Shown in pieces: positions 16,901-23,787 of a stretch of DNA of 64,000 nt (within the stretch, counting starts at the first letter, position 1; every line of letters begins with the position of its first letter). The translations under genes were made by a program, and so were the position numbers. The notes below the pieces were generated by a model. The model worked only from the letters and a program-made list of their open reading frames with translations. It did no database searches and was not told the DNA's origin. The DNA comes from Goodfellowiella coeruleoviolacea (GTDB lineage: Bacteria; Actinomycetota; Actinomycetes; Mycobacteriales; Pseudonocardiaceae). Location: assembly GCF_024171785.1 (NCBI RefSeq), contig NZ_JAMTCK010000014.1, positions 62,001 to 126,000 of the forward strand, written 5' to 3'.

Positions 16901-17236
16901 ATGCATCCAGAGATCCTCGCCCAGCAGGGCTACACGTCCGTGTCCGTCGAGGAAGCACCGGTCAACGAGGTCTTCCCCGGCATCCGGCATCGTCCACTGT
17001 GGACAGGTCCGAACGGGGCGCACGCCGACGTGCTGGAGATGGACCCGGGCACGTCGTGGCCGCGCCGCGACGTGCACGAGCCCGGCCCGGAGGAGGTGTT
17101 CGTGGTCTCGGGCACGTTCAACGACGGTGCCCGGGACTACCCGGCCGGCACGTTCCTGCACGCCCCGGCCGGCTCGTGGCACGTCCCCGCGACCACCACG
17201 GGCTGCACGCTGTTCATCTTCTACCCCGAGGGCTGA
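16901..17236 (+). CDS. small cupin-domain protein (ChrR-like)
   Basis: A 111-residue single-cupin protein with the metal-binding pattern (WPRRDVHEPGPEEVFVVSGTFNDG, then FLHAPAGSWHVP). It resembles the C-terminal cupin of ChrR anti-sigma factors and stand-alone acetylacetone-cleaving-type cupins, without the anti-sigma helix bundle. The start at 16901 is 71 bp from the divergent glxA-type regulator gene, which probably controls it. Substrate unknown. One TCCACTGTGGA palindrome lies inside the gene at 16993. Confidence 0.85.
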   Translation: MHPEILAQQGYTSVSVEEAPVNEVFPGIRHRPLWTGPNGAHADVLEMDPGTSWPRRDVHEPGPEEVFVVSGTFNDGARDYPAGTFLHAPAGSWHVPATTTGCTLFIFYPEG

Positions 17237-17269
17237 GCCCGCGACGGATCCGCGCCCGGCCAGCTCCGA

Positions 17270-17410
17270 GCAGGCGTTCGTCCCGATCGGACCGGCCGGG
17301 CAGGCGTTCGTCCAGATCGGACTGGCCGGGCAGGCGGACAGCCCCAGGCACCACAGGTCCCCGGCACCACAGATCCCGGGCACCACAAGTCCCAGGAACC
17401 ACAAGGACTT
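17270..17410. repeat. two tandem 30-bp units followed by four 16-bp units
   Basis: Units of 30 bp at 17270-17299 and 17300-17329 (GCAGGCGTTCGTCC-GATCGGAC-GGCCGG, two variable positions) are followed by four exact-length 16-bp units at 17347-17410 (GGCACCACAGGTCCCC and variants, decaying to the right). They lie between convergent cupin and ArsR genes. A third 30-bp unit occurs at 20402-20431. Confidence 0.75.
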
Positions 17411-17449
17411 CCGTCCAGCCCGGCCCCGCTTCGCGGAGTGCGGGGCTGC

Positions 17450-18535
17450 TCAGCGCAGTACGGCCGCCAGCAGGTCAGCCCCCAGCGCCGTCAGATCGGG
17501 CAGGTTGACGGTGTAACGGACGTAACGGCCCTGTCGCTGGGCCGTGAGCAGGCCCGCGCGGCGCAGGACGGCGAGGTGGCGGGAAACCTCCGGGGGCGAG
17601 AGTTCCCAGGCGTGCGCCAGCTCACCGGTGGTGTGCGCGCCGCGGGCCAGGGTGCGCAGCAGCCGCAGCCGCACCGGGTGCGCGAGCGCCTCCAGCCGGA
17701 GCGTGACCGTTTCCAGCGACACCGGCTGCGCCGGACTCGGCTCGGCGACGGGGTACTGCACCACCGGCTGCCACCCGGGCGCGTGGATCACCACCAGGTG
17801 TGGGTGACCGAACACGGTGGGTAGGAAGGTGACCCCGGTGCCGTGGGCGTCGATCGATCGGTCCTGCAACTTGTCCACGATGACGCGGTCGCCGTCCGGC
17901 GCCAGGGTGACGGCGCCGGAGACCGACGCGAGTGCCGCCGCGATGCCCTGGCGCTTCAGCAGGTCGTTCTTCAGGCGCAGGTCGGTGGCGAGTCGCCCGG
18001 CGACGCCCGACCAGGCGGCGCCGAAGAAGGCCTCGGCGCACTGTTCGAGGGTGTCCCGCACGCGCGCCCGCACGGCCGCCGGGTCCGCGAGCAGCCGTTC
18101 CGCGAAGGCCTCCTGGAGCGCGCCCCGGGCCTGGGCCAGGTCCAGGGCCCGCTCGCGCGCGGCCGCGTCGGCGAGTGGTGACGGCGCGGCGAAGTGGACC
18201 CGGTTGTTGCCGCAGGTGGTGATGAGCGCCGCGGTCACATAGGTTTCGTCGTCGATCCGGTCCACATCGTCCAACTCCTCGGCGAGGGTCTGCCGGGGTC
18301 GGGCGGGGACCAGGAAGTCGGCTCGTGAGGAACGCCAGAGGAACTCCGCCTCCCGCAACCGCTCGGCCAGCTCCGGCGGCAGCCCGGCCCAGACGTCCCC
18401 GGCCCAGCCGGCCAGCCGGGGGTGGTGCCCGGGTTCGGCCAGCACGTGCAACATCGCGGTCAGCTCGGCCAGCGGGGAGACGGCGAACCGCAGTCGGCCG
18501 GTGGGTGGGCCGCTGATGTCGATCCTCAACGTCAT
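17450..18535 (-). CDS. ArsR-type winged-helix regulator with DUF5937-like N terminus
   Basis: A 361-residue protein. The first ~250 residues match the DUF5937-type domain often fused to ArsR HTHs in actinomycetes. The C-terminal ~100 residues are the winged helix (LEALAHPVRLRLLRTLARGAHTTGELAHAWELSPPEVSRHLAVLRRAGLLTAQRQGRYVRYTVN). No ArsR metal-binding cysteine box is seen. It is divergent from an MFS exporter gene across a 31-bp near-perfect palindrome, the classical layout of an exporter repressor. Confidence 0.88.
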   Translation of the reverse strand: MTLRIDISGPPTGRLRFAVSPLAELTAMLHVLAEPGHHPRLAGWAGDVWAGLPPELAERLREAEFLWRSSRADFLVPARPRQTLAEELDDVDRIDDETYVTAALITTCGNNRVHFAAPSPLADAAARERALDLAQARGALQEAFAERLLADPAAVRARVRDTLEQCAEAFFGAAWSGVAGRLATDLRLKNDLLKRQGIAAALASVSGAVTLAPDGDRVIVDKLQDRSIDAHGTGVTFLPTVFGHPHLVVIHAPGWQPVVQYPVAEPSPAQPVSLETVTLRLEALAHPVRLRLLRTLARGAHTTGELAHAWELSPPEVSRHLAVLRRAGLLTAQRQGRYVRYTVNLPDLTALGADLLAAVLR

Positions 18536-18569
18536 CCCGTCATTCTCGCTGGTCGGATGGGCGACGACC

Positions 18570-18600
18570 GCGTCGGTTGACGGTGTTCGTCAATCGACGC
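18570..18600. promoter_or_regulatory. 31-bp palindromic operator between ArsR and MFS genes
   Basis: Arms GCGTCGGTTGACG and CGTCAATCGACGC are complementary at 12 of 13 positions around a GTGTT centre; the inner TTGACG/CGTCAA is perfect. It sits 35 bp upstream of both starts and could block both promoters. Confidence 0.72.
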
Positions 18601-18634
18601 GGTCAGCCGGGCGGGCGGTCGCACCGTCAACGAC

Positions 18635-19909
18635 ATGGCAACCACCACCAAGGTCCAGCCGCGCGCCCTCGTCCGGGCCTCCGGCGGGCCCCGCTACGCC
18701 GTCGCCCTGGCCGTGGACGCGCTCGGCACCGGCCTGCTGCGGCCCTTCCTGCTGCTCTACGGGGTGACGGTGCTGCGGCTGTCCGCGCCGGTCACCGGCA
18801 CCGCCATGACGGTCGGCATCGTGGCGGCCCTGGTGTGCATGCCCGCAGTGGGCCGCTGGCTGGACCGGGGCGCGCGCAGCACGGTCGTGGCGGCGTCGAT
18901 GCTGGTGCGGGTGCTGGGCGTGGCGCTGCTGCTGGCCACCCCGACCGGCAACATCTGGCTGTTCGCGGCGGCGGCGCTCTTCCTCGGCATCGGCAACCAG
19001 GCATGGCCGGCCGCGCACGCCGCCCTCGTGGCCACGGTCGCGCACGGCCGGGAACGCGACGCCGCTCTCGCGGCCGGCCGCGCCCTGCGCAACGCCGGCC
19101 TGGGCGTGGGCGCCCTGCTGGCCACCGCGTGCCTGGCGGGCGGCACCACCGCGTTGCAGGCGCTGGCGGCCGTCACCGGGCTCGCCTACCTCGCCGCGGC
19201 GGCCCTGACCTGGTCGGTCCACGTGCGCACGCGACCGGCCGCCACCCCGGCCGGGGACAGCGCCGCCGGGCCGGCACCCCGGATGCGCGCGCTGCTGGCC
19301 GGCAACGTCATCTACGTCTTCTGCCTCAACGTCCCCGAAATCGCGCTCCCCCTGGTCCTGGTGACCCAGTTGCACGCGTCCCCGGCGTGGTCGGGAGCCA
19401 TCTTCGTGGCGAACACGGTGCTGGTGGTCACCCTGCAGGTGCCGGTCACCGTCCTGCTGTCCCGCTTGTCCCGGCGGAGCGTGCTGGCTCTCGCCGGCGT
19501 GGTGCTCGCCGCGTCCTACCTCGGCTTCCTCGCGGCCACCTCACTGGCACCCGGCTGGGCCGCCCCGGCCGTCGCCGCGGTGTCCGTGGTCTGCACCATC
19601 GGCGAGATCATTTACGCCGGCAGCGCCACCGCGCTGGTCACCGCCCTCGCCCCGGCCCACGTCCTGGGACGCGCCCTCGCCCGCTTCCAGCTCTCCACCG
19701 GCTTCGGTCTCGCCGTCTCCCCTGCGGTCATCACCGCGCTCGCCGCCCACGGCTCGGCCGCCCTCTGGGGCAGCCTCACCGGTGCGACGCTCCTCGCCAC
19801 CGCCGCCGTCGCCACCGAGAAGGAGCAGGAACGCGGCTCAGCGGGCGTCGCAGCCGAGCGGTCAACGAGCCATGACGAACGTGATCAGCCACTGGCCGGC
19901 GCGCTCTGA
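18635..19909 (+). CDS. MFS transporter (efflux type)
   Basis: A 424-residue protein with about 12 hydrophobic helices. The cytoplasmic loop between helices 2 and 3 reads VCMPAVGRWLDRGARSTVV, matching the MFS motif A position. A soluble stretch near residues 195-215 (RTRPAATPAGDSAAGPAPRMR) separates the two six-helix halves. It is divergent from the ArsR-type regulator, so it is probably an inducible exporter for a small toxic compound. Substrate unknown. The scrambled repeat patch begins five bases after its stop. Confidence 0.9.
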   Translation: MATTTKVQPRALVRASGGPRYAVALAVDALGTGLLRPFLLLYGVTVLRLSAPVTGTAMTVGIVAALVCMPAVGRWLDRGARSTVVAASMLVRVLGVALLLATPTGNIWLFAAAALFLGIGNQAWPAAHAALVATVAHGRERDAALAAGRALRNAGLGVGALLATACLAGGTTALQALAAVTGLAYLAAAALTWSVHVRTRPAATPAGDSAAGPAPRMRALLAGNVIYVFCLNVPEIALPLVLVTQLHASPAWSGAIFVANTVLVVTLQVPVTVLLSRLSRRSVLALAGVVLAASYLGFLAATSLAPGWAAPAVAAVSVVCTIGEIIYAGSATALVTALAPAHVLGRALARFQLSTGFGLAVSPAVITALAAHGSAALWGSLTGATLLATAAVATEKEQERGSAGVAAERSTSHDERDQPLAGAL

Positions 19910-19914
19910 CAAGT

Positions 19915-20440
19915 GGCCGGGCGCCGGCGCTCGGCCACCTCGGTCAGTCCTGCCGGACGAGCACGACGAGGTTGCCGCAGGTGTCGTCCGTGCTCTCCAG
20001 CAGGGTGCGCGCCTCGGCGACCCGGCGCGACAGCAGCCACGCACCCGGGCTCGTGCCGAGCCGCTCGACGAAACGGCGGGCCAGCGTGCGCGGTGACACG
20101 CCGAGGTGCGCGGCCAGGTCAGCCACGGACAGCGGGGTCGCGAGACGCTGGCTGGCCCAGGCGAGCAGGCCGTCCAACTCGTCACCGGGCGGTCGGGTCG
20201 GCACGTACTGCGCCTGACCGCCCTCGCGGTGCGGCGGCATCACCATGTGCCGCGCGATCAGCGCGGCGTGCGCCGGCCCGTGGTCCTGGCGAACCAGGTG
20301 CAGGCACAAATCGATGCCCGCACCCGCCCCGGCGCTCGTGGCGACGTCCCCGCGACCACGTGCACCCGCGTCATCACCCACCACCGCCCGGCCAGCACCG
20401 AGCAGGCGTTCGTCCAGATCGGACTGACCGGGCAGCTGGG
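19915..20440. repeat. mosaic patch built from copies of neighbouring sequences
   Basis: The 549-bp gap after the MFS gene holds no intact gene. Left to right: 19915-19988 copies 21191-21264 (VOC gene end and SRPBCC start, 4 mismatches in 74). 19986-20352 copies 16017-16383 (regulator gene, no difference found by eye). About 20345-20440 resembles the cupin 3' end and the 30-bp repeat at 17300. The right junction falls at a shared ACGTCCCCG, suggesting microhomology-driven joining. Confidence 0.8.
19986..20352 (-). pseudogene. duplicated internal fragment of the GlxA-type regulator gene
   Basis: This 367-bp segment encodes the piece from GDVATSAGAGAGIDLCLHL through the first AraC HTH to RTLLESTD, identical in sequence to the regulator at 15876-16829. 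It has no start, no second HTH and no promoter of its own. On the minus strand the frame runs on into the VOC-derived copy (DTCGNLVVLVRQD), so any product would be a meaningless chimera. It is too well conserved to be old. Confidence 0.75.
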
Positions 20441-20458
20441 TGGTCCCGCGCACCCGCG

Positions 20459-21214
20459 TCATCTCCGGGTCAGGCGGTCGATCCAGGCCTGCCAGGCGGC
20501 GGTGCGGGACGCGCGGTCCACCGCGACGCCGTAGAAGTACTGGGTCGTGCTCACCATGTGGTGCAGGTCGTCGACCAGGAAGCGGTAGAAGCCGTGCTCG
20601 GTGCGGATGCCGAGCAGCAGCCTCTCGCGCAGGTCCACCACACCCGCGACGGGTTCGAGGCCCGTCGGGGTGAGGCGCACCCGCTCGCCCAGCGCCGGCT
20701 CCGCGCCGAGCAGCGCGGTCAGCTCAGCCCACACGGCCTCGCCGGGCAGGTCGGTGAACCCGGTGGCGACCACGTTGGTCACCGGCAGCCCGGCGAAGTG
20801 CCGGAAGTACTCGGCCAGGTTGTGCAGGAACACGTCCCACCCCTTGCCGAAACCGTCGTACTCGGCCGCCCAGTCGTCGCCATCGAAGAATCCACTTTGG
20901 ACGAGCCGGAGCACCGTGCTCGCCGGTCGGTCCGGGCTGCCGCTCTCCCTGCCCTCCACCAGGAACTCGATCTCCGTCGGTGCTTCGCCGTCCGGGCCGG
21001 GCGCTCCGTAGACCACCCGCCTGCCCGGCTCCCGCTCCAGCACCTGGCCGGCCTGCGTGTTGCCACCACCGAAGTCCGCCTCGATCTCCGCGCCGCTGTG
21101 CTCGTGCGGCACGAACCAGAGCGACATGCCCTCCGGGGTGGCGATCGCCTGCCAGACCTGGTCCGGGGTGGCGGCCAGCTCGACCTCCTTGGCCAGGCGC
21201 CGGCGCTCGTCCAC
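20459..21214 (-). CDS. SRPBCC (AHSA1-like) domain protein
   Basis: A 251-residue protein. The START/Bet v1-like AHSA1 fold covers about residues 1-150 (AKEVELAATPDQVWQAIATPEGMSLWFVP ... GFGKGWDVFLHNLAEYFRHFAG), followed by a C-terminal extension of about 95 residues that keeps a similar alpha/beta pattern. The GTG at 21214 lies 5 bp past the VOC stop. Together with the VOC and ArsR genes this makes the familiar ArsR-SRPBCC-glyoxalase trio of actinomycetes; the ligand is unknown. Confidence 0.82.
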   Translation of the reverse strand: MDERRRLAKEVELAATPDQVWQAIATPEGMSLWFVPHEHSGAEIEADFGGGNTQAGQVLEREPGRRVVYGAPGPDGEAPTEIEFLVEGRESGSPDRPASTVLRLVQSGFFDGDDWAAEYDGFGKGWDVFLHNLAEYFRHFAGLPVTNVVATGFTDLPGEAVWAELTALLGAEPALGERVRLTPTGLEPVAGVVDLRERLLLGIRTEHGFYRFLVDDLHHMVSTTQYFYGVAVDRASRTAAWQAWIDRLTRR

Positions 21215-21219
21215 CTCGG

Positions 21220-21630
21220 TCAGTCCTGCTGGACGAGCACGATGAGGTTGCCGCAGGTGTCGTCGAACACCGCCTGGGCACCGAAATCGGTCTCGGTCGG
21301 CTCCTGGGTGAACCGGACGCCGTGTGCCTTCATCCGCTCGTAGTCCTTGGCCAGGTCCCTGGTGCCGAGCATGGTGAACGGGATGCCCGCGTCGTAGAGC
21401 GTCTTCTTGTACACCCGCGCGGCCGGCTCGCCGTTGATCTGGATGCCGGGGTTGCCGTCCGGTTCGAGCAGCAGCTCGACCCCGTCCGGCGCCTCGGGCG
21501 AGACCACCGTCAGCCACTTGGCGTCACCGGCCGGGATCTCGGTCTTCTTCACGAAACCCAACACGTCGGTGTAGAACGCCAGGGCCTTGTCCTGGTCATC
21601 GACCAGGATGCTGGTCACCGGAACGAACAT
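21220..21630 (-). CDS. VOC family protein (glyoxalase/bleomycin resistance fold)
   Basis: A 136-residue vicinal oxygen chelate protein with paired beta-alpha-beta-beta-beta modules. It begins FVPVTSILVDDQDKALAFYTDVLGF and ends FDDTCGNLIVLVQQD with the C-terminal metal/ligand glutamine region. The ATG at 21630 is chosen from family alignments and lies 35 bp inside the 3' end of the ArsR gene, so it is translationally coupled to it. Its last 30 bases are duplicated in the mosaic patch at 19915. Substrate unknown. Confidence 0.88.
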   Translation of the reverse strand: MFVPVTSILVDDQDKALAFYTDVLGFVKKTEIPAGDAKWLTVVSPEAPDGVELLLEPDGNPGIQINGEPAARVYKKTLYDAGIPFTMLGTRDLAKDYERMKAHGVRFTQEPTETDFGAQAVFDDTCGNLIVLVQQD

Positions 21631-22231
21631 GGTCAACCTTCTCCTCTCGTCGTACCGTCGGATGCACGGCGACCACGATCCGGTGCGCCCGCCCACCGGG
21701 CGCCGACGCGTCGTGGTACTTGGCGACCAGCGAGGTCACCGCCCCGGTCAGCTCCTCGGCGAACGCGGCCCGGTCGGCGGCGGAGGCGAACCGGACCTCG
21801 CCGTCGATGGCGAACGTCGCGACCCGCTTGCGGGCCTTGGCCGCACCCGTGAGCAGCTCGCCCACGTCGCGCACCAGCCGCGCGGCCACCGCCAGCAGCC
21901 AGCGCGCGGACAGCCGGTCCGGCGACCGCCTCGGATCGGGCTCGACCGCGGCCAGCACGCTCGGCGAGATCACGTACGAGGCCGCAGTGGCCCGCAGCAC
22001 GCGCTCGGTGCAGTTGCCCCTGCGCCGCTCCTCGACGAGTTCGACCAAGCCGTGCCGCTCCAGCTCGCGGAGGTGGTAGTTGACCTTCTGCCTGGTCAGC
22101 CCGACCCGCTGGGCCAGCGTGGTCGCCGAGCCGGGTTCGGCCAGCTCGGCCAACAGCCTGGCGCGCACCGGGTCTAACGAGACCTCGGCCGCCCCGGGAT
22201 CGTCGATCACCGCCACATCGTGCACTGGCAC
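21596..22231 (-). CDS. ArsR-type winged-helix regulator
   Basis: A 211-residue regulator beginning at GTG 22231. The HTH (VSLDPVRARLLAELAEPGSATTLAQRVGLTRQKVNYHLRELERHGLVELVEERRRG) occupies about residues 16-75; the rest is a helical ligand/dimerisation domain with conserved RKRVATFAIDGEVRFASAADRAAFAEELT. It heads the VOC-SRPBCC operon, and a perfect AT-rich palindrome lies just upstream, so autoregulation is likely. Confidence 0.88.
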   Translation of the reverse strand: MPVHDVAVIDDPGAAEVSLDPVRARLLAELAEPGSATTLAQRVGLTRQKVNYHLRELERHGLVELVEERRRGNCTERVLRATAASYVISPSVLAAVEPDPRRSPDRLSARWLLAVAARLVRDVGELLTGAAKARKRVATFAIDGEVRFASAADRAAFAEELTGAVTSLVAKYHDASAPGGRAHRIVVAVHPTVRREEKVDHVRSGDQHPGR

Positions 22232-22242
22232 ACCGTCACACC

Positions 22243-22258
22243 GACAAATTTATTTGTC
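22243..22258. promoter_or_regulatory. perfect palindrome GACAAAT-TT-ATTTGTC, ArsR operator candidate
   Basis: Seven-base perfect arms around a TT centre, 11 bp before the ArsR start. Its AT-richness is striking in this genome. It probably overlaps the promoter of the ArsR-VOC-SRPBCC operon. Confidence 0.65.
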
Positions 22259-22303
22259 AAGGGGACGTGCCGTTGGTGTGCCGAGGTGGCAGCAGACACG
22301 ACA

Positions 22304-22339
22304 CCGCCCGCGGCACGGCAGGTACCGTGCCGCGGGCGG
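22304..22339 (-). terminator. terminator of the ThiF/RiPP operon
   Basis: A 15-bp perfect stem (CCGCCCGCGGCACGG and its complement) with a 6-nt loop begins 11 bp past the stop of the E1-like gene. It is the strongest hairpin in this part of the window. Confidence 0.78.
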
Positions 22340-22349
22340 TCCGCGCCGG

Positions 22350-23495
22350 TCAGGTGGTCGAGGTGGCCGTGGCCGCGCTGGTCGGGCTCGGCTGGGCGGC
22401 GGGGCCGCAGACCGGGCAGTCGGGCAGGCGCTCCCAGCGCTCGTACTCGGTCAGTTCCGAGTCGCCGAAGCCGAGCTGGATCAGCCGGCCGGCCGCCACG
22501 GGCGGGGCGATGCCGGTGACCAGCCGGACGAACTCGGCGATGAGCAGGCCGGTGGTAAGGGTGACCAGGGGCACGAACGCGGCGTTGTCGCCGCCGATCT
22601 GGCGTTCCCGCTTCTCCGCCAGCAGCGTCGCCGACACCTCGTCGGACCGGAACACCCCCAGCCGCCAGCACTCGATGCAGCCGGTGGTACCGGGGATGAT
22701 CGTGTAGTAGACCGCGCGCTGGGTGTCCAGGCCGCCGGTGATCAGCGGCACGCCGGCCCGCACACAGCCCTCGTTGACCCAGTGGTTGATCTCCATCTTG
22801 GGCCGGTCGGCCACGGAGATCACCACGTCCGCGTCGGACACCGCGGCCAACACGTCCTGTGTGGACTCGATCTTCCTCGGCACCTTCTCGATCTGGATGC
22901 GCGGGTTGAACAACCGCACCCGCTCGACCGCGAGGTCGATCTTGGGTTGGCCGACGTCGCTGTCCCGGTAGAGGATCTGTCTGTTCAAATTGGACAGTTC
23001 GACGCGGTCGAACTCGACCACGCGCACGTGGCCGACGCCCATGGCGGCCAGGTCCAGCAGGATGTGCGAGCCGAGTCCGCCGAGGCCCAGCAGGGTCACC
23101 CGCGCGTCGAGCAGCTTGCGCTGCTGGGCGTACTTGTTGTCGGCCAGGCCGCAGAACGAGCCGAAGAAGTTGACGTTGCGCTCCCAGCGGGCCAGCTCGT
23201 AGTCGTCGAGCAGCCCGTCCGGGGTGACCGCCTCGTTGATCAGGAAACCGGCCTCGTCGAACTGGGTGATGGCCTCGCGCACCTCGTCGAGGGTGACCTC
23301 GGGGTGGTCGGCGGCCAGGTCGTGGTGCACCTGCGGAATGGTCCTGGTGCCGTCGAGCAGCTCGAACAGCCGGCGGATCGCACCGGTCTCGTCCGGTATC
23401 TCGGCGACCTGCCCGTAGCCGCCGACGTAGACGATGCCGTCGCCGGGGAAGGCCGGCGTCATGTGCTTCAGCTTGGGCAGCACTGCGTCGTTCAC
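22350..23495 (-). CDS. ThiF/E1-like adenylating enzyme with N-terminal PqqD-like RRE domain
   Basis: A 381-residue protein. Residues about 10-95 look like a PqqD-type winged-helix peptide-recognition element (VAEIPDETGAIRRLFELLDGTRTI ... FDEAGFLINEAV). Residues about 130-365 are the E1 fold: GLGGLGSHI nucleotide loop, SNLNRQILY with the arginine finger, GQPKIDLA, and paired CIEC and CPVC motifs for structural zinc. E1-like enzymes adenylate peptide carboxylates (MccB, PaaA, TOMM cyclodehydratase partners). The GTG at 23495 has GAGGGG in front. Downstream of a 19-codon ORF and an M3 peptidase, it is the probable modifying enzyme of a RiPP. The exact reaction is unknown. Confidence 0.88.
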   Translation of the reverse strand: MNDAVLPKLKHMTPAFPGDGIVYVGGYGQVAEIPDETGAIRRLFELLDGTRTIPQVHHDLAADHPEVTLDEVREAITQFDEAGFLINEAVTPDGLLDDYELARWERNVNFFGSFCGLADNKYAQQRKLLDARVTLLGLGGLGSHILLDLAAMGVGHVRVVEFDRVELSNLNRQILYRDSDVGQPKIDLAVERVRLFNPRIQIEKVPRKIESTQDVLAAVSDADVVISVADRPKMEINHWVNEGCVRAGVPLITGGLDTQRAVYYTIIPGTTGCIECWRLGVFRSDEVSATLLAEKRERQIGGDNAAFVPLVTLTTGLLIAEFVRLVTGIAPPVAAGRLIQLGFGDSELTEYERWERLPDCPVCGPAAQPSPTSAATATSTT

Positions 23496-23625
23496 TGGGA
23501 ACCCCTCTTCGCGACGAACCTTCGTGATCGGAACTGGCCCGCGCGCGGCCGGGACTGGTGCGATGATGGTGGTGGTGTCGGGAACCGCCGGGGTCTGTGG
23601 CAGGACGGGCGGTCTCCCGGCCAGC

Positions 23626-23661
23626 CCGCTGGTGGGCCGCTGATCAGCCGCCCACCAGCGG
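23626..23661 (-). terminator. hairpin between precursor ORF and E1-like gene (attenuator candidate)
   Basis: A perfect 12-bp stem (CCGCTGGTGGGC and its complement) closes over a 12-nt loop that itself contains the palindrome GCTGATCAGC. It starts 15 bp past the precursor stop. Hairpins at this position in RiPP operons commonly let the precursor mRNA outnumber the enzyme mRNA; that role is inferred here. Confidence 0.6.
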
Positions 23662-23676
23662 CTCCGGTCATCGTTC

Positions 23677-23736
23677 TCAGCCCTCGACGGCGCCGGAAGC
23701 GATGCTGGTCTTGCGAATGCGCACGGTGATGGTCAT
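23677..23736 (-). CDS. 19-residue RiPP precursor candidate
   Basis: The ORF encodes MTITVRIRKTSIASGAVEG and stops with TGA. GGAGGTGAACCGCC immediately before the ATG is one of the best ribosome binding sites in the window, which argues that this very short frame is translated. It lies 51 bp after the M3 peptidase and 181 bp before the E1-like enzyme, on the same strand. The basic N-terminal half (RIRK) may be the recognised leader and the SIASGAVEG tail the core. The C-terminal Glu-Gly is notable because E1 enzymes activate C-terminal carboxylates (Gly in ThiS/MoaD, Asn in microcin C) and PaaA acts on Glu. I do not recognise it as a known precursor family. Confidence 0.7.
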   Translation of the reverse strand: MTITVRIRKTSIASGAVEG

Positions 23737-23787
23737 GGCGGTTCACCTCCGTTCGTGGTCGTTGTGCGTTCTCCCCCGCCCCCGGCG

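Noticed and set aside
17347-17410. Possible CRISPR array from regularly spaced short repeats
   Set aside because: Units are 16 bp, directly abutting with no spacers, and no cas genes are nearby.
22350-23736. Naming the RiPP locus as microcin C-like or pantocin-like
   Set aside because: The precursor lacks a C-terminal Asn (microcin C) and the Glu-Glu-Asn motif (pantocin A), and the M3 peptidase is not a feature of those loci; only the E1 fold is shared.
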